Below, piece by piece: positions 1-9,018 of a stretch of DNA of 64,000 nucleotides; the stretch's first letter is position 1; each line of letters opens with the position of its first letter. The position numbers were made by a program, and so were the translations under genes. The notes beneath the pieces were generated by a model that saw only the letters and a program-made list of their open reading frames with translations, searched no databases and had not been told where the DNA came from. Origin of the DNA: Candidatus Fukatsuia endosymbiont of Tuberolachnus salignus. Its GTDB lineage: Bacteria > Pseudomonadota > Gammaproteobacteria > Enterobacterales > Enterobacteriaceae. The stretch covers positions 1,240,001-1,304,000 of the forward strand of contig NZ_OZ034983.1 in the NCBI RefSeq assembly GCF_964030845.1. Direction: 5' to 3'.

Positions 1-83
1 TGCTACGTCTCTTTTGACCGAAAAAATTGAGTGTTATATCACATTAGTTATGATGTTCTTTTCAAAGATTAGGATAAATATAT

Positions 84-971
84 ATGATTCACTCTCTACT
101 TCGGCGTTCATTGTTCCTCGCTACTATTATTGTGCTTTTTGTTGGTGTTTGCCCGCTTTTATTTGCAGGTAATCAAGGTGTTAACCTAGCATCTATACAA
201 GAAAAACTGTCAGAATTGGAAAAAATCTCCGGCGGACGACTTGTCTTGTTTGCGATAAATACGGCGAATAATTTAACGGTCCAATATCGCGCGGTAGAGC
301 GTTTTCCTGTAACCAGTACTTTTAAAGTATTGGCTGTTGCGGCAATTTTAAAACAAAGTGTTACAGACCGCCAGCTACTGCAACAACGTATTACTTATAA
401 TCCTAAAGATCTCGTTTCTTATTCGCCGATTACTGAGAAACATCTTGGTATGACCGTTGAGGAGCTTTGTGCTGCTACTATTCAATACAGTGATAACACT
501 GCAGTTAATCTTTTGATGAAATTACTCGGTGGACCAAAAGCAGTGACTGAGTTTGCACGTTCAATCGGTGATCATACTTTCAGACTCGACCGTTGGGAAA
601 CGGATTTAAATTCGGCAATCCCGGGTGATTTGCGTGATACCTCCACGCCTGTAGCAATGGCAAAAAGTGTGCAGCGCCTGGTACTAGGTGATGCTCTGCC
701 GCCTGCCCAGCGTGAAAAACTACAGGTTTGGCTCAAAGGCAATACTACCGGTGATGCGAGTATTCGTGCAGGGATCCCCGAAGGCTGGGTTGTTGGCGAT
801 AAAACCGGGGGCGGTGATTATGGCACCACCAATGATATTGGCGTGCTTTGGCCGCCCACGGCAGCACCTATCGTCGTCGCTATTTACTTCACACAAAATG
901 AAAAAGATGCTCAGACACGTAAAGACGTGATCGCATCAGCGACTCGAATACTGATCAGTGCGTTCGATTGA
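84..971 (+). CDS. Class A (serine) beta-lactamase
   Basis: Periplasmic enzyme predicted to hydrolyse beta-lactams through an acyl-serine intermediate. All class A motifs are visible in the 295-residue protein: the active-site STFK (residues 78-81), SDN (136-138), the omega-loop ExxLN with E172 and N176, and KTG (240-242). The first ~28 residues form a hydrophobic signal peptide ending near FAG. The length is normal for the family. An AGGA ribosome site lies about 9 bases before the ATG. No ampR-like regulator or mobile element adjoins it, so it may be an old chromosomal gene like those of environmental Enterobacterales. The subfamily cannot be assigned by eye. Confidence 0.93.
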   Translation: MIHSLLRRSLFLATIIVLFVGVCPLLFAGNQGVNLASIQEKLSELEKISGGRLVLFAINTANNLTVQYRAVERFPVTSTFKVLAVAAILKQSVTDRQLLQQRITYNPKDLVSYSPITEKHLGMTVEELCAATIQYSDNTAVNLLMKLLGGPKAVTEFARSIGDHTFRLDRWETDLNSAIPGDLRDTSTPVAMAKSVQRLVLGDALPPAQREKLQVWLKGNTTGDASIRAGIPEGWVVGDKTGGGDYGTTNDIGVLWPPTAAPIVVAIYFTQNEKDAQTRKDVIASATRILISAFD

Positions 972-1340
972 CGGTACCACAGCATTTGCTCTGTTTTTGC
1001 AGAAAATCTATTGCAACAGTGGCGATTTTGTTCTCTTGCGGTAGGGTGCGCTGGGTAAAGCCGCACCTATCTTGCAGGTGAAAGCTACCGTCTTGTCTCG
1101 GAAGGTGAAGCTAGCACCACCGAGTAGTAAGTCTTGTGCCTTTCCGGGTAACTTGGAGGGTGAAGCGTAGGTAACAAAACATTCGAGCTGAAACCAAATG
1201 GTGCATGTGATAGCCTGGAATGGGACCGATACGTCGGGTTATTTATATCGCCAATGCCATCGAATCAATACATTTATTATTTTCTCCAATCTTATCGAGA
1301 ATGTAATAGGATACTATTAAGCAACCAGTTTACTATCTAA
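972..1340. other. Intergenic region with a structured stretch
   Basis: No ORF of note. Positions 1045-1124 hold several short inverted repeats: GGTGCG (1045-1050) with CGCACC (1062-1067), CACCT with AGGTG (1064-1080), and CTCGG (1097-1101) with CCGAG (1120-1124) enclosing GGTG/CACC. Starting with GTGCG and rich in GTGAAG-like loops, it resembles the 5' domain I of a bacterial group II intron, but no intron-encoded protein or domain V was seen. It may be an intron relic or another structured RNA. Confidence 0.35.
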
Positions 1341-3347
1341 TTAAGTTAATGTTTTGTGAGTAATACCTGAGAATAAAGGAGAGCCAGACATATTATCGCC
1401 GATCTGATTACCTGATATCACTGTTTTATTATCAGTGACCATAGCAGCCATTGAATGCTTTAAGGTTGCTATCTCTCCATCCTGATTGCTATTCATTGTT
1501 GAAGTCTGCCTTTGATTATCAGCAGTATCGAGCAATTCACTTTCACTGCTGTTGAGTTGCGACTGTGGGGGACTATATAAAAATGCTTTGCTACGGACTA
1601 GTTGATCCTGTTGATCAAAATAAAGACTACCACTTTCAATAGCTGGCATGTATGTAATAACACTTGATATCGTATCGGTATTATTGAGTGGCTGTAATTT
1701 TCTAGTTTCTTTGATTATCAATACATTAATATCTGATTCATAGTCACCATAAATTTTGCTTTCAACATCCTTGATTTTATTTTTCAATACTTCTTGAGCT
1801 GCATCATGTTCCTCAGTAATTTCCTCAATTTCAATATTAATTTCACTATCAGATTTATCTGATTGTGCATATAATTTTTTTTCTTGTGCCTCAAATTGTT
1901 CAAATAATTGATCGGATTTTTCTTTTAATTCTGCCAGCTGTGTGTTTAAACTGTCCTTTTGCAGATAAAATTGTTCGTACTCATTCAAGAGAGTGTTTAA
2001 TTCCGGCAGTTTTTCTCTATGGAAGTTACCTGATAACAACGCTTGAGTAGATAATATTCTCACGATATCCTGTGTATAGTATCCAGTGCTGTCCGGATAT
2101 TGCAGTACTCCCTGAGTGGCTAAACGTTGTAAATTTTGTAAATCCTCTCCCGAGGTATAACAGAAATCCAGGTTACCATTCGCTTGATGAGAAGATTCAT
2201 GGATCAGAGTCCAGACTAACTTTTCAAGAGTGCCAGCTCCTATATCTAAAGAAACTGTTTTATATGTGTATTTTGATGCTTGCCCTAATACTCCAGATTT
2301 GTATTCCAATACGATTTTATGATGACCTTTTTGGATCTCATTTAAATAATGTGCAACATTACTGGCTTTTCTTTCTAATTCTGCTAAATCACGGCGATTA
2401 TAATCTTCCCCAAAAAGCTTGGTCAGTAACTTATTATAAGAAGGGTATAGTTCAGAAAGATGACCATCAGTCGTGCGTAGCATATTAAGTATCTGGATGC
2501 TTTTTTGGCAAGCGATTTGGGCTAAAGTCACTAGCGTGGGCAAATAGGATTCTAATGTGGATAAACTATTTTCTGACACCCCTTGAACAATCAGTCTGGA
2601 TAATTCAGTCACTTTTTGTGAATCAATTTCTAATAAGGTGGGTAATTGAACACGCCCTGAAGGAAAATTTCCATTTTCAGCATCAAGCAATAATTGCCTG
2701 ATAGTGTTACCCTCACTGTGCTCAGCAGGTTGTATATTTTGCGCAAGCTCAACAGGAGTTTGACCGGCAAAATTCTTTTTCGTCAGTGCAGTACTGTCAG
2801 AATATTTCAGGAGCTCTCTGACTATTTCAGTCTGGTTATGAATAATAGCCAAATGGAGCGCGGTATTGCCTCCGTTATAGGGTAATGTGACAGAACCTCC
2901 CATTTTCAATAGCGCAGTGATGGCAGACAGATCCCCTGTGGCGATTTTTTGAGGCAATTCATCCTGTTGAATATGAAGATTAATTTGATACTGTTGTAGC
3001 CAATCAGCCGGTTTTTCGCCGTTATGGTTAGCGATCTGTGGATCGACTCCTTCCTTCAAAGTTAAATACTGTGCCAGGGTGAGGTTGCGTGCGGCAACAG
3101 CATAATGGAGCGCAGTATTACCTTGTTTATCAACCAGATTTTTTAATCCCCATTGACCTGCAGGGGTTTTTAATATCATATTGATCGCTGCCTGGTTCCC
3201 GGCATCAATCGCACACATCAATAGAGTCTGACCATTTTTTTGAACACCTTTACCGCCATTAGCGTAATGCGTTGATAACTTGTCTGTCTTACCTGCTTTG
3301 ATATCATTAAACAGAGCGCGATATTGATCAGAAGAATTGTTTTGCAT
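1341..3347 (-). CDS. Ankyrin-repeat protein with an aspzincin-like metalloprotease motif
   Basis: A 668-residue protein without signal peptide or membrane segment. The N-terminal third holds about five ankyrin repeats (roughly residues 38-70, 75-108, 132-155, 159-190 and 194-225, several with the NTALHxA core). The central region contains HESSH at 383-387, followed by GNLDFCY at 391-397. HExxH plus GxxDxxY is the zinc-ligand pattern of deuterolysin/Lys-metalloendopeptidase (M35, aspzincin) proteases, with H383, H387 and D394 as candidate ligands. Residues 450-535 are charged and probably coiled coil, and the C-terminus is polar. Ankyrin repeats joined to a protease motif suggest an effector acting on host proteins, which is inference. 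No secretion genes lie nearby. Base composition is more AT-rich than the neighbours. Confidence 0.8.
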   Translation of the reverse strand: MQNNSSDQYRALFNDIKAGKTDKLSTHYANGGKGVQKNGQTLLMCAIDAGNQAAINMILKTPAGQWGLKNLVDKQGNTALHYAVAARNLTLAQYLTLKEGVDPQIANHNGEKPADWLQQYQINLHIQQDELPQKIATGDLSAITALLKMGGSVTLPYNGGNTALHLAIIHNQTEIVRELLKYSDSTALTKKNFAGQTPVELAQNIQPAEHSEGNTIRQLLLDAENGNFPSGRVQLPTLLEIDSQKVTELSRLIVQGVSENSLSTLESYLPTLVTLAQIACQKSIQILNMLRTTDGHLSELYPSYNKLLTKLFGEDYNRRDLAELERKASNVAHYLNEIQKGHHKIVLEYKSGVLGQASKYTYKTVSLDIGAGTLEKLVWTLIHESSHQANGNLDFCYTSGEDLQNLQRLATQGVLQYPDSTGYYTQDIVRILSTQALLSGNFHREKLPELNTLLNEYEQFYLQKDSLNTQLAELKEKSDQLFEQFEAQEKKLYAQSDKSDSEINIEIEEITEEHDAAQEVLKNKIKDVESKIYGDYESDINVLIIKETRKLQPLNNTDTISSVITYMPAIESGSLYFDQQDQLVRSKAFLYSPPQSQLNSSESELLDTADNQRQTSTMNSNQDGEIATLKHSMAAMVTDNKTVISGNQIGDNMSGSPLFSGITHKTLT

Positions 3348-3986
3348 GGTATTTTTAATATAACCTTAGTGTGGGATAAGAAACTGCATAACTATTTTTT
3401 AAAATACCCAATGGAAATATCCATTGGATAATTAAAAAAATAAATGTTGGAAATATACAGAGCTATTTTTTCTGCTTCCTTTTGTCAGGATATTTTTAAT
3501 ATCAGGATAATTTCAATCAGTTAGTTTCATATTTATCCCGAACTCAGGTTAATGTAGGATTGTTACGAAATGTAGAAAATCAAGCATGCCAAGAATATGA
3601 CAGCAGTCGTCATGGCCTGGATCTTTCAGGTCTAACCTAATGTTGCTACATTGTAGATAATTACTATATGTTTACATATTTATAACATAAATTTACCTAT
3701 TGTAACAATTTATATCCAGAGTAACACATACTATCTCTGCAAATTTAGATCGTAGATTGCGAGTAAATTTTTCCATAGTGAATAACGGTATTGTGAGTCA
3801 ATACCGTTGATTGATAATAGATAGCGTACTTTGGAAAATTCAATATCGCCGCAGAGAGCCGGTTCCGCGTTGGTGACGCGTACGGGTGTGCCGATTAAAT
3901 CAGCACGCAAATTGAGGCTAATTCTTTACGTAATAATTGTGGATTTTAATTATTTCATAACCAACAGGATCTCAATTTCATACGTA
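3348..3986. other. Intergenic region, mostly AT-rich, no clear gene
   Basis: The part near 3348-3780 is AT-rich with no convincing ORF. The part at 3731-3925 is less AT-rich and stays open for about 62 codons on the minus strand, without a start codon or recognised homologue; it may be a gene remnant. The ankyrin-protein promoter should lie just above 3347 on the minus strand, but no strong hexamers stand out. Confidence 0.4.
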
Positions 3987-4652
3987 TTAGTTAGTATGAT
4001 AGGTGGCAGCCCGCAGAAATTCCTGACGTGTATTCTGACTGGATTTAAATAACCCTCCCAAAGATGTGGTGGTGGTGGTACTGGTAGCATCACAGATACC
4101 CCGGGCTTTTACGCAATAGTGAATAGCATCAATGGATACCGCTACATGATTGGTTTCAAGCAAAGTCTGTAATGCCAGCAAAATTTGTTGGGTAAGCCGC
4201 TCTTGCACCTGTGGTCTCTGGGAAAAAAACTGCACAATGCGATTTATCTTTGATAAACCAATGATATGTTCTTTTGGAATGTAAGACACGGTTGCTTTAC
4301 CATCAATGGTAATAAAATGGTGTTCGCAGGTGCTGGTCATGGTGATGTTGCGCACCGTAATCATTTCGTCAACTTTCATTTTATTTTTAATCACGGTAAT
4401 TTTGGGAAAATTCGTGTAATCCAGCCCAGAAAAAATTTCATCGACATACATTTTCGCAATACGGTTTGGTGTTTCCGCTAGACTATCGTTGGTTAAGTCA
4501 AGATTGAGTAATTTCATAATCTCGGTAATATGTTGCTGAATACGTGTCTTACGCGTTTTGACATCTAACATTTCCCCACACAATGGCGTTTCAAAGCCCT
4601 TGGCTTTCAACGCTGCATAAACCAGCTTGGCTTCTTCACTCAGTACTGACAT
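3987..4652 (-). CDS. folE: GTP cyclohydrolase I
   Basis: Catalyses the first step of tetrahydrofolate synthesis, GTP to 7,8-dihydroneopterin triphosphate, as a cytosolic homodecamer. The 221-residue product matches E. coli FolE (222 aa) nearly end to end, including the STCEHH motif and the later HYCVKARG that supply the zinc ligands and catalytic histidines. The ATG at 4652 is preferred over an upstream ATG at 4688 because it aligns with the family start and follows a GGAG site. It is transcribed away from ompA with a terminator between them, so it is probably a single-gene unit. Confidence 0.96.
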   Translation of the reverse strand: MSVLSEEAKLVYAALKAKGFETPLCGEMLDVKTRKTRIQQHITEIMKLLNLDLTNDSLAETPNRIAKMYVDEIFSGLDYTNFPKITVIKNKMKVDEMITVRNITMTSTCEHHFITIDGKATVSYIPKEHIIGLSKINRIVQFFSQRPQVQERLTQQILLALQTLLETNHVAVSIDAIHYCVKARGICDATSTTTTTSLGGLFKSSQNTRQEFLRAATYHTN

Positions 4653-4720
4653 TATTTTCTCCAACGGACATATGTTCCCTCGGCCCAATCATAGCTAAAT
4701 TTTATCCAATCAACGCTCAT

Positions 4721-4769
4721 GAGATTTTTTGCATAATCTGCTGTGAAAACGGTAGTTTTGCAAGAAGTC
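4721..4769. repeat. Short internally deleted copy of palindromic family 1
   Basis: About 50 bp that reads like the two outer ends of the family-1 element joined together: a TTGCATAATCTGCTG end and a GTTTTGCAAGAAGTC end followed by TA. The middle of the element is absent. It lies between folE and the ompA terminator. Confidence 0.55.
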
Positions 4770-4777
4770 TATTAAAA

Positions 4778-4798
4778 AAACCCCGCTGTGCGGGGTTT
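4778..4798 (-). terminator. Rho-independent terminator of ompA
   Basis: On the minus strand a CCCCGC/GCGGGG stem with a 3-base loop is followed by a run of seven T. It lies about 25 bases beyond the ompA stop codon. Confidence 0.9.
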
Positions 4799-4821
4799 GG
4801 TACGTAAGCAATATGTTGAGA

Positions 4822-5880
4822 TTATGACTGTACAACAATTTCTTTGATACCTTTCACCTCGATCTCTACGCGACGATCTGGAGCCAAGCAATCTTGTGCA
4901 GCTGCTCCTCTTAATCTATCACAGGTAGAACCCGTCACTGGGTTTGCTTTACCCATACCACGCACAGATATTTTCTCTGCTGGGATACCTTGAGATACCA
5001 GATAATTCATCACGCTGTGGGCACGTTTTTCAGACAGCTTTTGGTTGTATTGTTCAGAACCAATACGGTCAGTATAACCCACGATCGTAGCAGAACCGTC
5101 TTTAGGATCCATCTGTTTTAACTGATCATAAAGTTGATCCAGTGCTTGCTGACCTGACTGTTTGAGTTCTGCCTTATTGAAATTAAATAAAACATCAGCC
5201 TTCAGGGTGAAACGCTTGGTTTCAACCACTGGGGCGGGGACGATGGGTGCGACGGGTATAGGTGTATCCTGACCAAAACGGTAAGCAAGACCTAGGCTCA
5301 ACAGGCCGTTGTCTGGATGAGCACCAACAGTACCCTTATCACCGATATTGTTAGTATATTGGTACTCGGCACGGGTAGCCAGGTTTTTGGTAAGTGCGTA
5401 CTCAAGACCGACGGCGGCCAGTGGAGAGATGCCGTAGTCGTGGTTACTTACCCTACCGGCAGACCCATTAGCGAAATTGCCCTTAGAATCGGCACGCCAA
5501 AACATGCCCCCCAGGCGCGTATAAACATCCAGATCCTGAGCAACGGGGTAACTCAGCTTGGCAGAAAGCTGAACGCCCTGTGCCTTAAAGGCACCATTGT
5601 TGACATCGCCTTTGTAAGGCATGCGGCCAAGCCAGTCATAGCCCCCTTCCAAGCCGAAGTATGGGTTTACCTGGTAGCCCACAAACGCACCTGTACCCAA
5701 TTGGCTTTGATGAGTAGGCCCGTTACCGACACCTTGATAGGCATTAGTCATACCTGTATCGCTATACCACGACCAGCCTAGTTTACCACCGGTGTACAAA
5801 GTATTATCTGCGGGAGCGGCTTGCGCTACTGTAGCGAAACCAGCCAGTGCCACTGCTAATGCGATAGCTGTCTTTTTCAT
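4822..5880 (-). CDS. ompA: Outer membrane protein A
   Basis: Abundant outer-membrane protein that links the membrane to peptidoglycan. The 352-residue precursor starts with a typical 21-residue signal peptide (MKKTAIALAVALAGFATVAQA), followed by the eight-strand barrel, a Pro/Val-rich hinge around residues 203-217 and a C-terminal OmpA/Pal peptidoglycan-binding domain with two cysteines as in enterobacterial OmpA. The start at 5880 is chosen over 5910 because it begins the signal peptide and has a GAGG site. In E. coli sulA lies directly upstream in the same direction; here it is absent. Confidence 0.97.
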   Translation of the reverse strand: MKKTAIALAVALAGFATVAQAAPADNTLYTGGKLGWSWYSDTGMTNAYQGVGNGPTHQSQLGTGAFVGYQVNPYFGLEGGYDWLGRMPYKGDVNNGAFKAQGVQLSAKLSYPVAQDLDVYTRLGGMFWRADSKGNFANGSAGRVSNHDYGISPLAAVGLEYALTKNLATRAEYQYTNNIGDKGTVGAHPDNGLLSLGLAYRFGQDTPIPVAPIVPAPVVETKRFTLKADVLFNFNKAELKQSGQQALDQLYDQLKQMDPKDGSATIVGYTDRIGSEQYNQKLSEKRAHSVMNYLVSQGIPAEKISVRGMGKANPVTGSTCDRLRGAAAQDCLAPDRRVEIEVKGIKEIVVQS

Positions 5881-6530
5881 TTTACGCCTCGTTATCATCC
5901 AAATAGGCAATGAGCCTTAAAAGCTTTTTAAGCCCTTGGTTAAAATTCTCAGCCAAGATTTTTATGCTTCCGTTCATGACGCTGCCAGTTTAATTTGGCA
6001 TTTTAAAGCAACCTTGGCGATGTAAAGTCTACAACGTAGTAGAAAACTTACAAGTATGATGTGATAAAGTGCCCGAAAAAAAAGCAAAATTGTATGTGAC
6101 GTTTAACAATTATGGTCATAAATGGCTCCATATTACAGCGTAATTCTAACCGACAAATCGCATTCTACCTGGCTTGGCAGTGTGACAAGGTGGATCTGGA
6201 ATGCGTGTTAAAATTTGCATAATGAATCGGCTGAAAGTTTAAAAAATATTGTGAAATTCCTTGTTAATCAAGTTTTTCTATTGTTTTTACCGTCACCCAC
6301 CCCTCTATTTAGGAAAATTGTGTTACCCATGCTGTATTTAAGCACAGTTTCTAATGTCAGATAGAAGATCAACAGAATTTTTCAAGGCGCCTCGCAGAAT
6401 TGTGATGTAAGCCAATGCAAATTCATTTTGTGTTTGGATCCTCGATATATATTGCGTATTTTCTAGTTAGTTGTTCCTCTAATACTTATTGCAACGGAAT
6501 AGTGATCTGGCTTTTACTAAAGGAGCAGTA
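5881..6530. other. ompA-tfoX divergent intergenic region, sulA missing
   Basis: In enteric bacteria sulA lies between ompA and tfoX(sxy). Here 650 bp contain no ORF resembling SulA. The region should hold the ompA promoter and long leader (lower half) and the tfoX promoter (upper end), and it retains a LexA-box-like site at 6332-6347. Confidence 0.7.
6332..6347. promoter_or_regulatory. LexA-box-like palindrome (orphan SOS box)
   Basis: CTGTATTTAAGCACAG matches the LexA core CTGT-N8-ACAG. It stands where the sulA promoter lies in E. coli and Yersinia, between tfoX and the position of sulA. The 8-base core is expected about once by chance in 64 kb, so position is the main support. Confidence 0.5.
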
Positions 6531-7154
6531 ATGAAGCATTTATCAGAAAAAAAAATAGCTCAGGTTCAGGATTATTTTACCTTCCTAAAACCTATCACTT
6601 CTCGTTCACAGTTCGGTGGATATGGTTTGTTATCTAATGGCATTATGTTTGCGTTGGTTTCTGACGGTGAATTGTATTTACGGGCTAATGATAATGTTGA
6701 ACATCTTTTCCAGGCACGGAAAATGACAAATCTGGTTTATTACAAACGAGGTATACCAGTTTTCTTACGATACTACTGGGTCGATCAAACGTTGTGGCAA
6801 GAAAAGGAGACCTTAACCCATTTTGTTCATCTTGCCCATCAGGGAGCTGAGGCAGAAGCCTTAAGGAAGAAAAAAAAAGCTATTAGATTGAAAGATTTGC
6901 CTAATTTAAGTCTTGGTATTGAGCGGTTGTTATGGAAAGTGGGCATCAAAAATGTTCATGAACTGCGACTCAAAGGGGAAAAATGCAGTTATTTGCAACT
7001 ACGCGCGCTTAAGAGTTCGTTGGGTGTTAATATGTTATTAGCTTTGGCGGGTGCCATCAATGGTTATCATCATGCGGTGTTACCAAAGGTTTTGCGTCAT
7101 GAATTACTTGAGTGGTTTGAAGAGATAAAAGGCCCCATGAATGGTGGGCGCTAA
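6531..7154 (+). CDS. tfoX: TfoX/Sxy family competence regulator
   Basis: Sxy-type co-regulator that in enterics directs CRP to CRP-S promoters of DNA-uptake genes. The 207-residue product carries the TfoX N-terminal domain (FGGYG around residues 28-32) and the TfoX C-terminal helical domain from about residue 123. The length is close to the 209 residues of E. coli Sxy. The ATG at 6531 follows an AAAGGAG site; the earlier in-frame ATG at 6489 has none. Its position next to ompA matches the enteric order apart from the missing sulA. Competence target genes are not in the window. Confidence 0.9.
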   Translation: MKHLSEKKIAQVQDYFTFLKPITSRSQFGGYGLLSNGIMFALVSDGELYLRANDNVEHLFQARKMTNLVYYKRGIPVFLRYYWVDQTLWQEKETLTHFVHLAHQGAEAEALRKKKKAIRLKDLPNLSLGIERLLWKVGIKNVHELRLKGEKCSYLQLRALKSSLGVNMLLALAGAINGYHHAVLPKVLRHELLEWFEEIKGPMNGGR

Positions 7155-7308
7155 AGGTTTTACACTACAAATATTTTCATTTGTTTCAATAAAATAGCTG
7201 CCATGCTCAAATTAACTGAAAAAATCTCCTCTTCCCCGCCTGGCGCATGGCACGATAAGGTTTTCTTGGAAGCGTATAAGTGTATAGATGAAAACGGGGC
7301 TACATGTG

Positions 7309-8226
7309 ATGAGATCACCAAGGTTTAAGTTTTTGCTATTGCATCCTTATTACTGGTTGACCTGGTTTGGTTTGGGTATCCTTTTTTTGTTAATCCAGCT
7401 TCCTTATCCACTGCTGCTTAGGCTCGGTGTCTACCTGGGACGTTTATCCATGCGGTTCCTTAAAAGGCGTGTTTTTATTGCCAGGCGTAATCTGGAACTT
7501 TGTTTTCCTCAAATGGATAAACAGCTTTTGGAACAGACTATTACAAGCAATTTTGAATCACTTGGCATGGGGTTGTTGGAAACAGGTATGGCGTGGTTCT
7601 GGTCGAACGCCCGAATTCAACGTTGGTTTACGGTGTCTGGTTTACATCATTTACAGCATGCACAAGAAAATAATCGTGGTGCGTTACTGATCGGCATACA
7701 TTTTATGTCATTAGAGTTGGGAGGAAGAGTGATGGGACAATGTCAGCCAATGATGGCAATGTATCGTCCTCACAACAATAAGGCACTGGAATTTGTACAA
7801 ACTTGGGGGCGTATGCGTTCCAATAAGGCTATGTTGGCGCGTAAAGATCTACGTGGTATGGTACATGCCCTGAGGAAAGGTGAAGCGGTATGGTTTGCCC
7901 CTGATCAGGATTACGGCGCCAAAGGCAGTGTATTTGCGCCATTGTTTGCGGTTGATCGCGCTGCTACTACCAACGGTACTTTTATGTTAGTGAGGATGGC
8001 AAATCCTGCTTTGGTACCCGTGGTGTTGATCAGAAAACAAAATGGTTGTGGTTACGAGCTATTGATCCAGCCAGCACTGAAGGAATATCCAGTGGATGAT
8101 AATGTAGCTGCCGCGAGTTTTATGAATAAAGTGGTTGAAAAAGAAATTATGCGTGCACCAGAACAATACTTGTGGTTGCATCGTCGTTTTAAAACACGTC
8201 CGCTTGGGGCTGAGTCGCTTTATTAA
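7309..8226 (+). CDS. lpxL: Lipid A lauroyl-type acyltransferase (LpxL/LpxP family)
   Basis: Inner-membrane enzyme that adds a secondary acyl chain to Kdo2-lipid IVA during lipid A synthesis. The 305-residue protein aligns along its length with E. coli LpxL (306 aa): an N-terminal membrane segment (about residues 18-38), the catalytic HX4E motif (H131 to E136 in GIHFMSLELGG) and the C-terminal APEQYLWLHRRFKTRP signature. LpxL and LpxP cannot be separated by eye. The start at 7309 aligns with the family; an in-frame ATG at 7288 would add seven residues. Neither start has a strong ribosome site. Confidence 0.92.
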   Translation: MRSPRFKFLLLHPYYWLTWFGLGILFLLIQLPYPLLLRLGVYLGRLSMRFLKRRVFIARRNLELCFPQMDKQLLEQTITSNFESLGMGLLETGMAWFWSNARIQRWFTVSGLHHLQHAQENNRGALLIGIHFMSLELGGRVMGQCQPMMAMYRPHNNKALEFVQTWGRMRSNKAMLARKDLRGMVHALRKGEAVWFAPDQDYGAKGSVFAPLFAVDRAATTNGTFMLVRMANPALVPVVLIRKQNGCGYELLIQPALKEYPVDDNVAAASFMNKVVEKEIMRAPEQYLWLHRRFKTRPLGAESLY

Positions 8227-8292
8227 ATCTCTTGCATTCGCTGATTTCTTTTGTGATGCTGATTGACTCTTTAACATACAAAGGATAACTTT

Positions 8293-9018
8293 ATGATTTC
8301 CTTGAAAAACGTGTCTAAGTGGTACGGCCATTTTCAAGTTTTGCACGACTGTTCCATTGAAGTGAAAAAAGGTGAAGTTGTGGTGGTCTGTGGTCCTTCA
8401 GGTTCAGGGAAATCCACCTTGATTAAGACAGTTAATGCCCTGGAGTCCATTCAGCAGGGAAATATTAAAGTTAACGGAATTGCAGTGAATGATAAGGATA
8501 TCAATTTGGCTGCATTACGTGCAAAAATTGGTATGGTGTTCCAACATTTTGAGTTATTTCCGCATCTCTCTATCATTAAAAACCTAACGTTGGCACAAGT
8601 GAAAGTACTCAAGCGTGATAAAACGACAGCTCGTGAAAAAGGTCTACAATTGTTACAACGTGTTGGGCTTACTGCGCATGCAGAAAAATTGTCATCCGAG
8701 TTATCTGGCGGTCAGCAGCAGCGTGTAGCTATTGCAAGGGCGCTGTGTATGGATCCTGTTGCCATATTATTTGATGAACCCACCTCCGCTCTCGATCCAG
8801 AAATGATCAACGAAGTACTGGACGTAATGACGAAATTAGCTGAAGAGGGTATGACCATGATGGTGGTTACTCATGAGATGGGCTTTGCACGTAGAGTGGC
8901 TGACAGGGTAATCTTTATGGATGAAGGGAGAATCCTCGAAGACAGTAACAAAGATGACTTTTTCACTAATCCCAAATCAGATCGTGCTAAAGACTTTTTG
9001 GCGAAGATTTTGCATTAA
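8293..9018 (+). CDS. gltL: Glutamate/aspartate ABC transporter ATP-binding protein, orphan
   Basis: ATPase subunit that powers the GltIJKL glutamate/aspartate importer. It is 241 residues, the same length as E. coli GltL and nearly identical in many stretches. Walker A GPSGSGKST is at 34-42, the signature LSGGQ at 137-141 and Walker B ILFDEP at 158-163. A GGATAA ribosome site precedes the ATG. The binding protein gltI and permeases gltJK, normally just upstream, are absent: lpxL occupies that side. It must either serve subunits encoded elsewhere or be a leftover of operon decay. Confidence 0.95.
   Translation: MISLKNVSKWYGHFQVLHDCSIEVKKGEVVVVCGPSGSGKSTLIKTVNALESIQQGNIKVNGIAVNDKDINLAALRAKIGMVFQHFELFPHLSIIKNLTLAQVKVLKRDKTTAREKGLQLLQRVGLTAHAEKLSSELSGGQQQRVAIARALCMDPVAILFDEPTSALDPEMINEVLDVMTKLAEEGMTMMVVTHEMGFARRVADRVIFMDEGRILEDSNKDDFFTNPKSDRAKDFLAKILH

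Noticed and set aside
3731..3925. 62-codon open frame on the minus strand (RADLIGTPVRVTNAEPALCG segment)
   Set aside because: No start codon and no family I can name. It may be a gene remnant, but support is too weak for a feature.
5317..5781. 154-codon ORF antisense to ompA
   Set aside because: Lies wholly within the well-supported ompA gene and has no recognisable protein features; a shadow frame.
6000..6026. TTTACA...TTAAAA on the minus strand as the ompA promoter
   Set aside because: Spacing of only 14-15 bases between the hexamers is too short for a confident sigma-70 promoter call.
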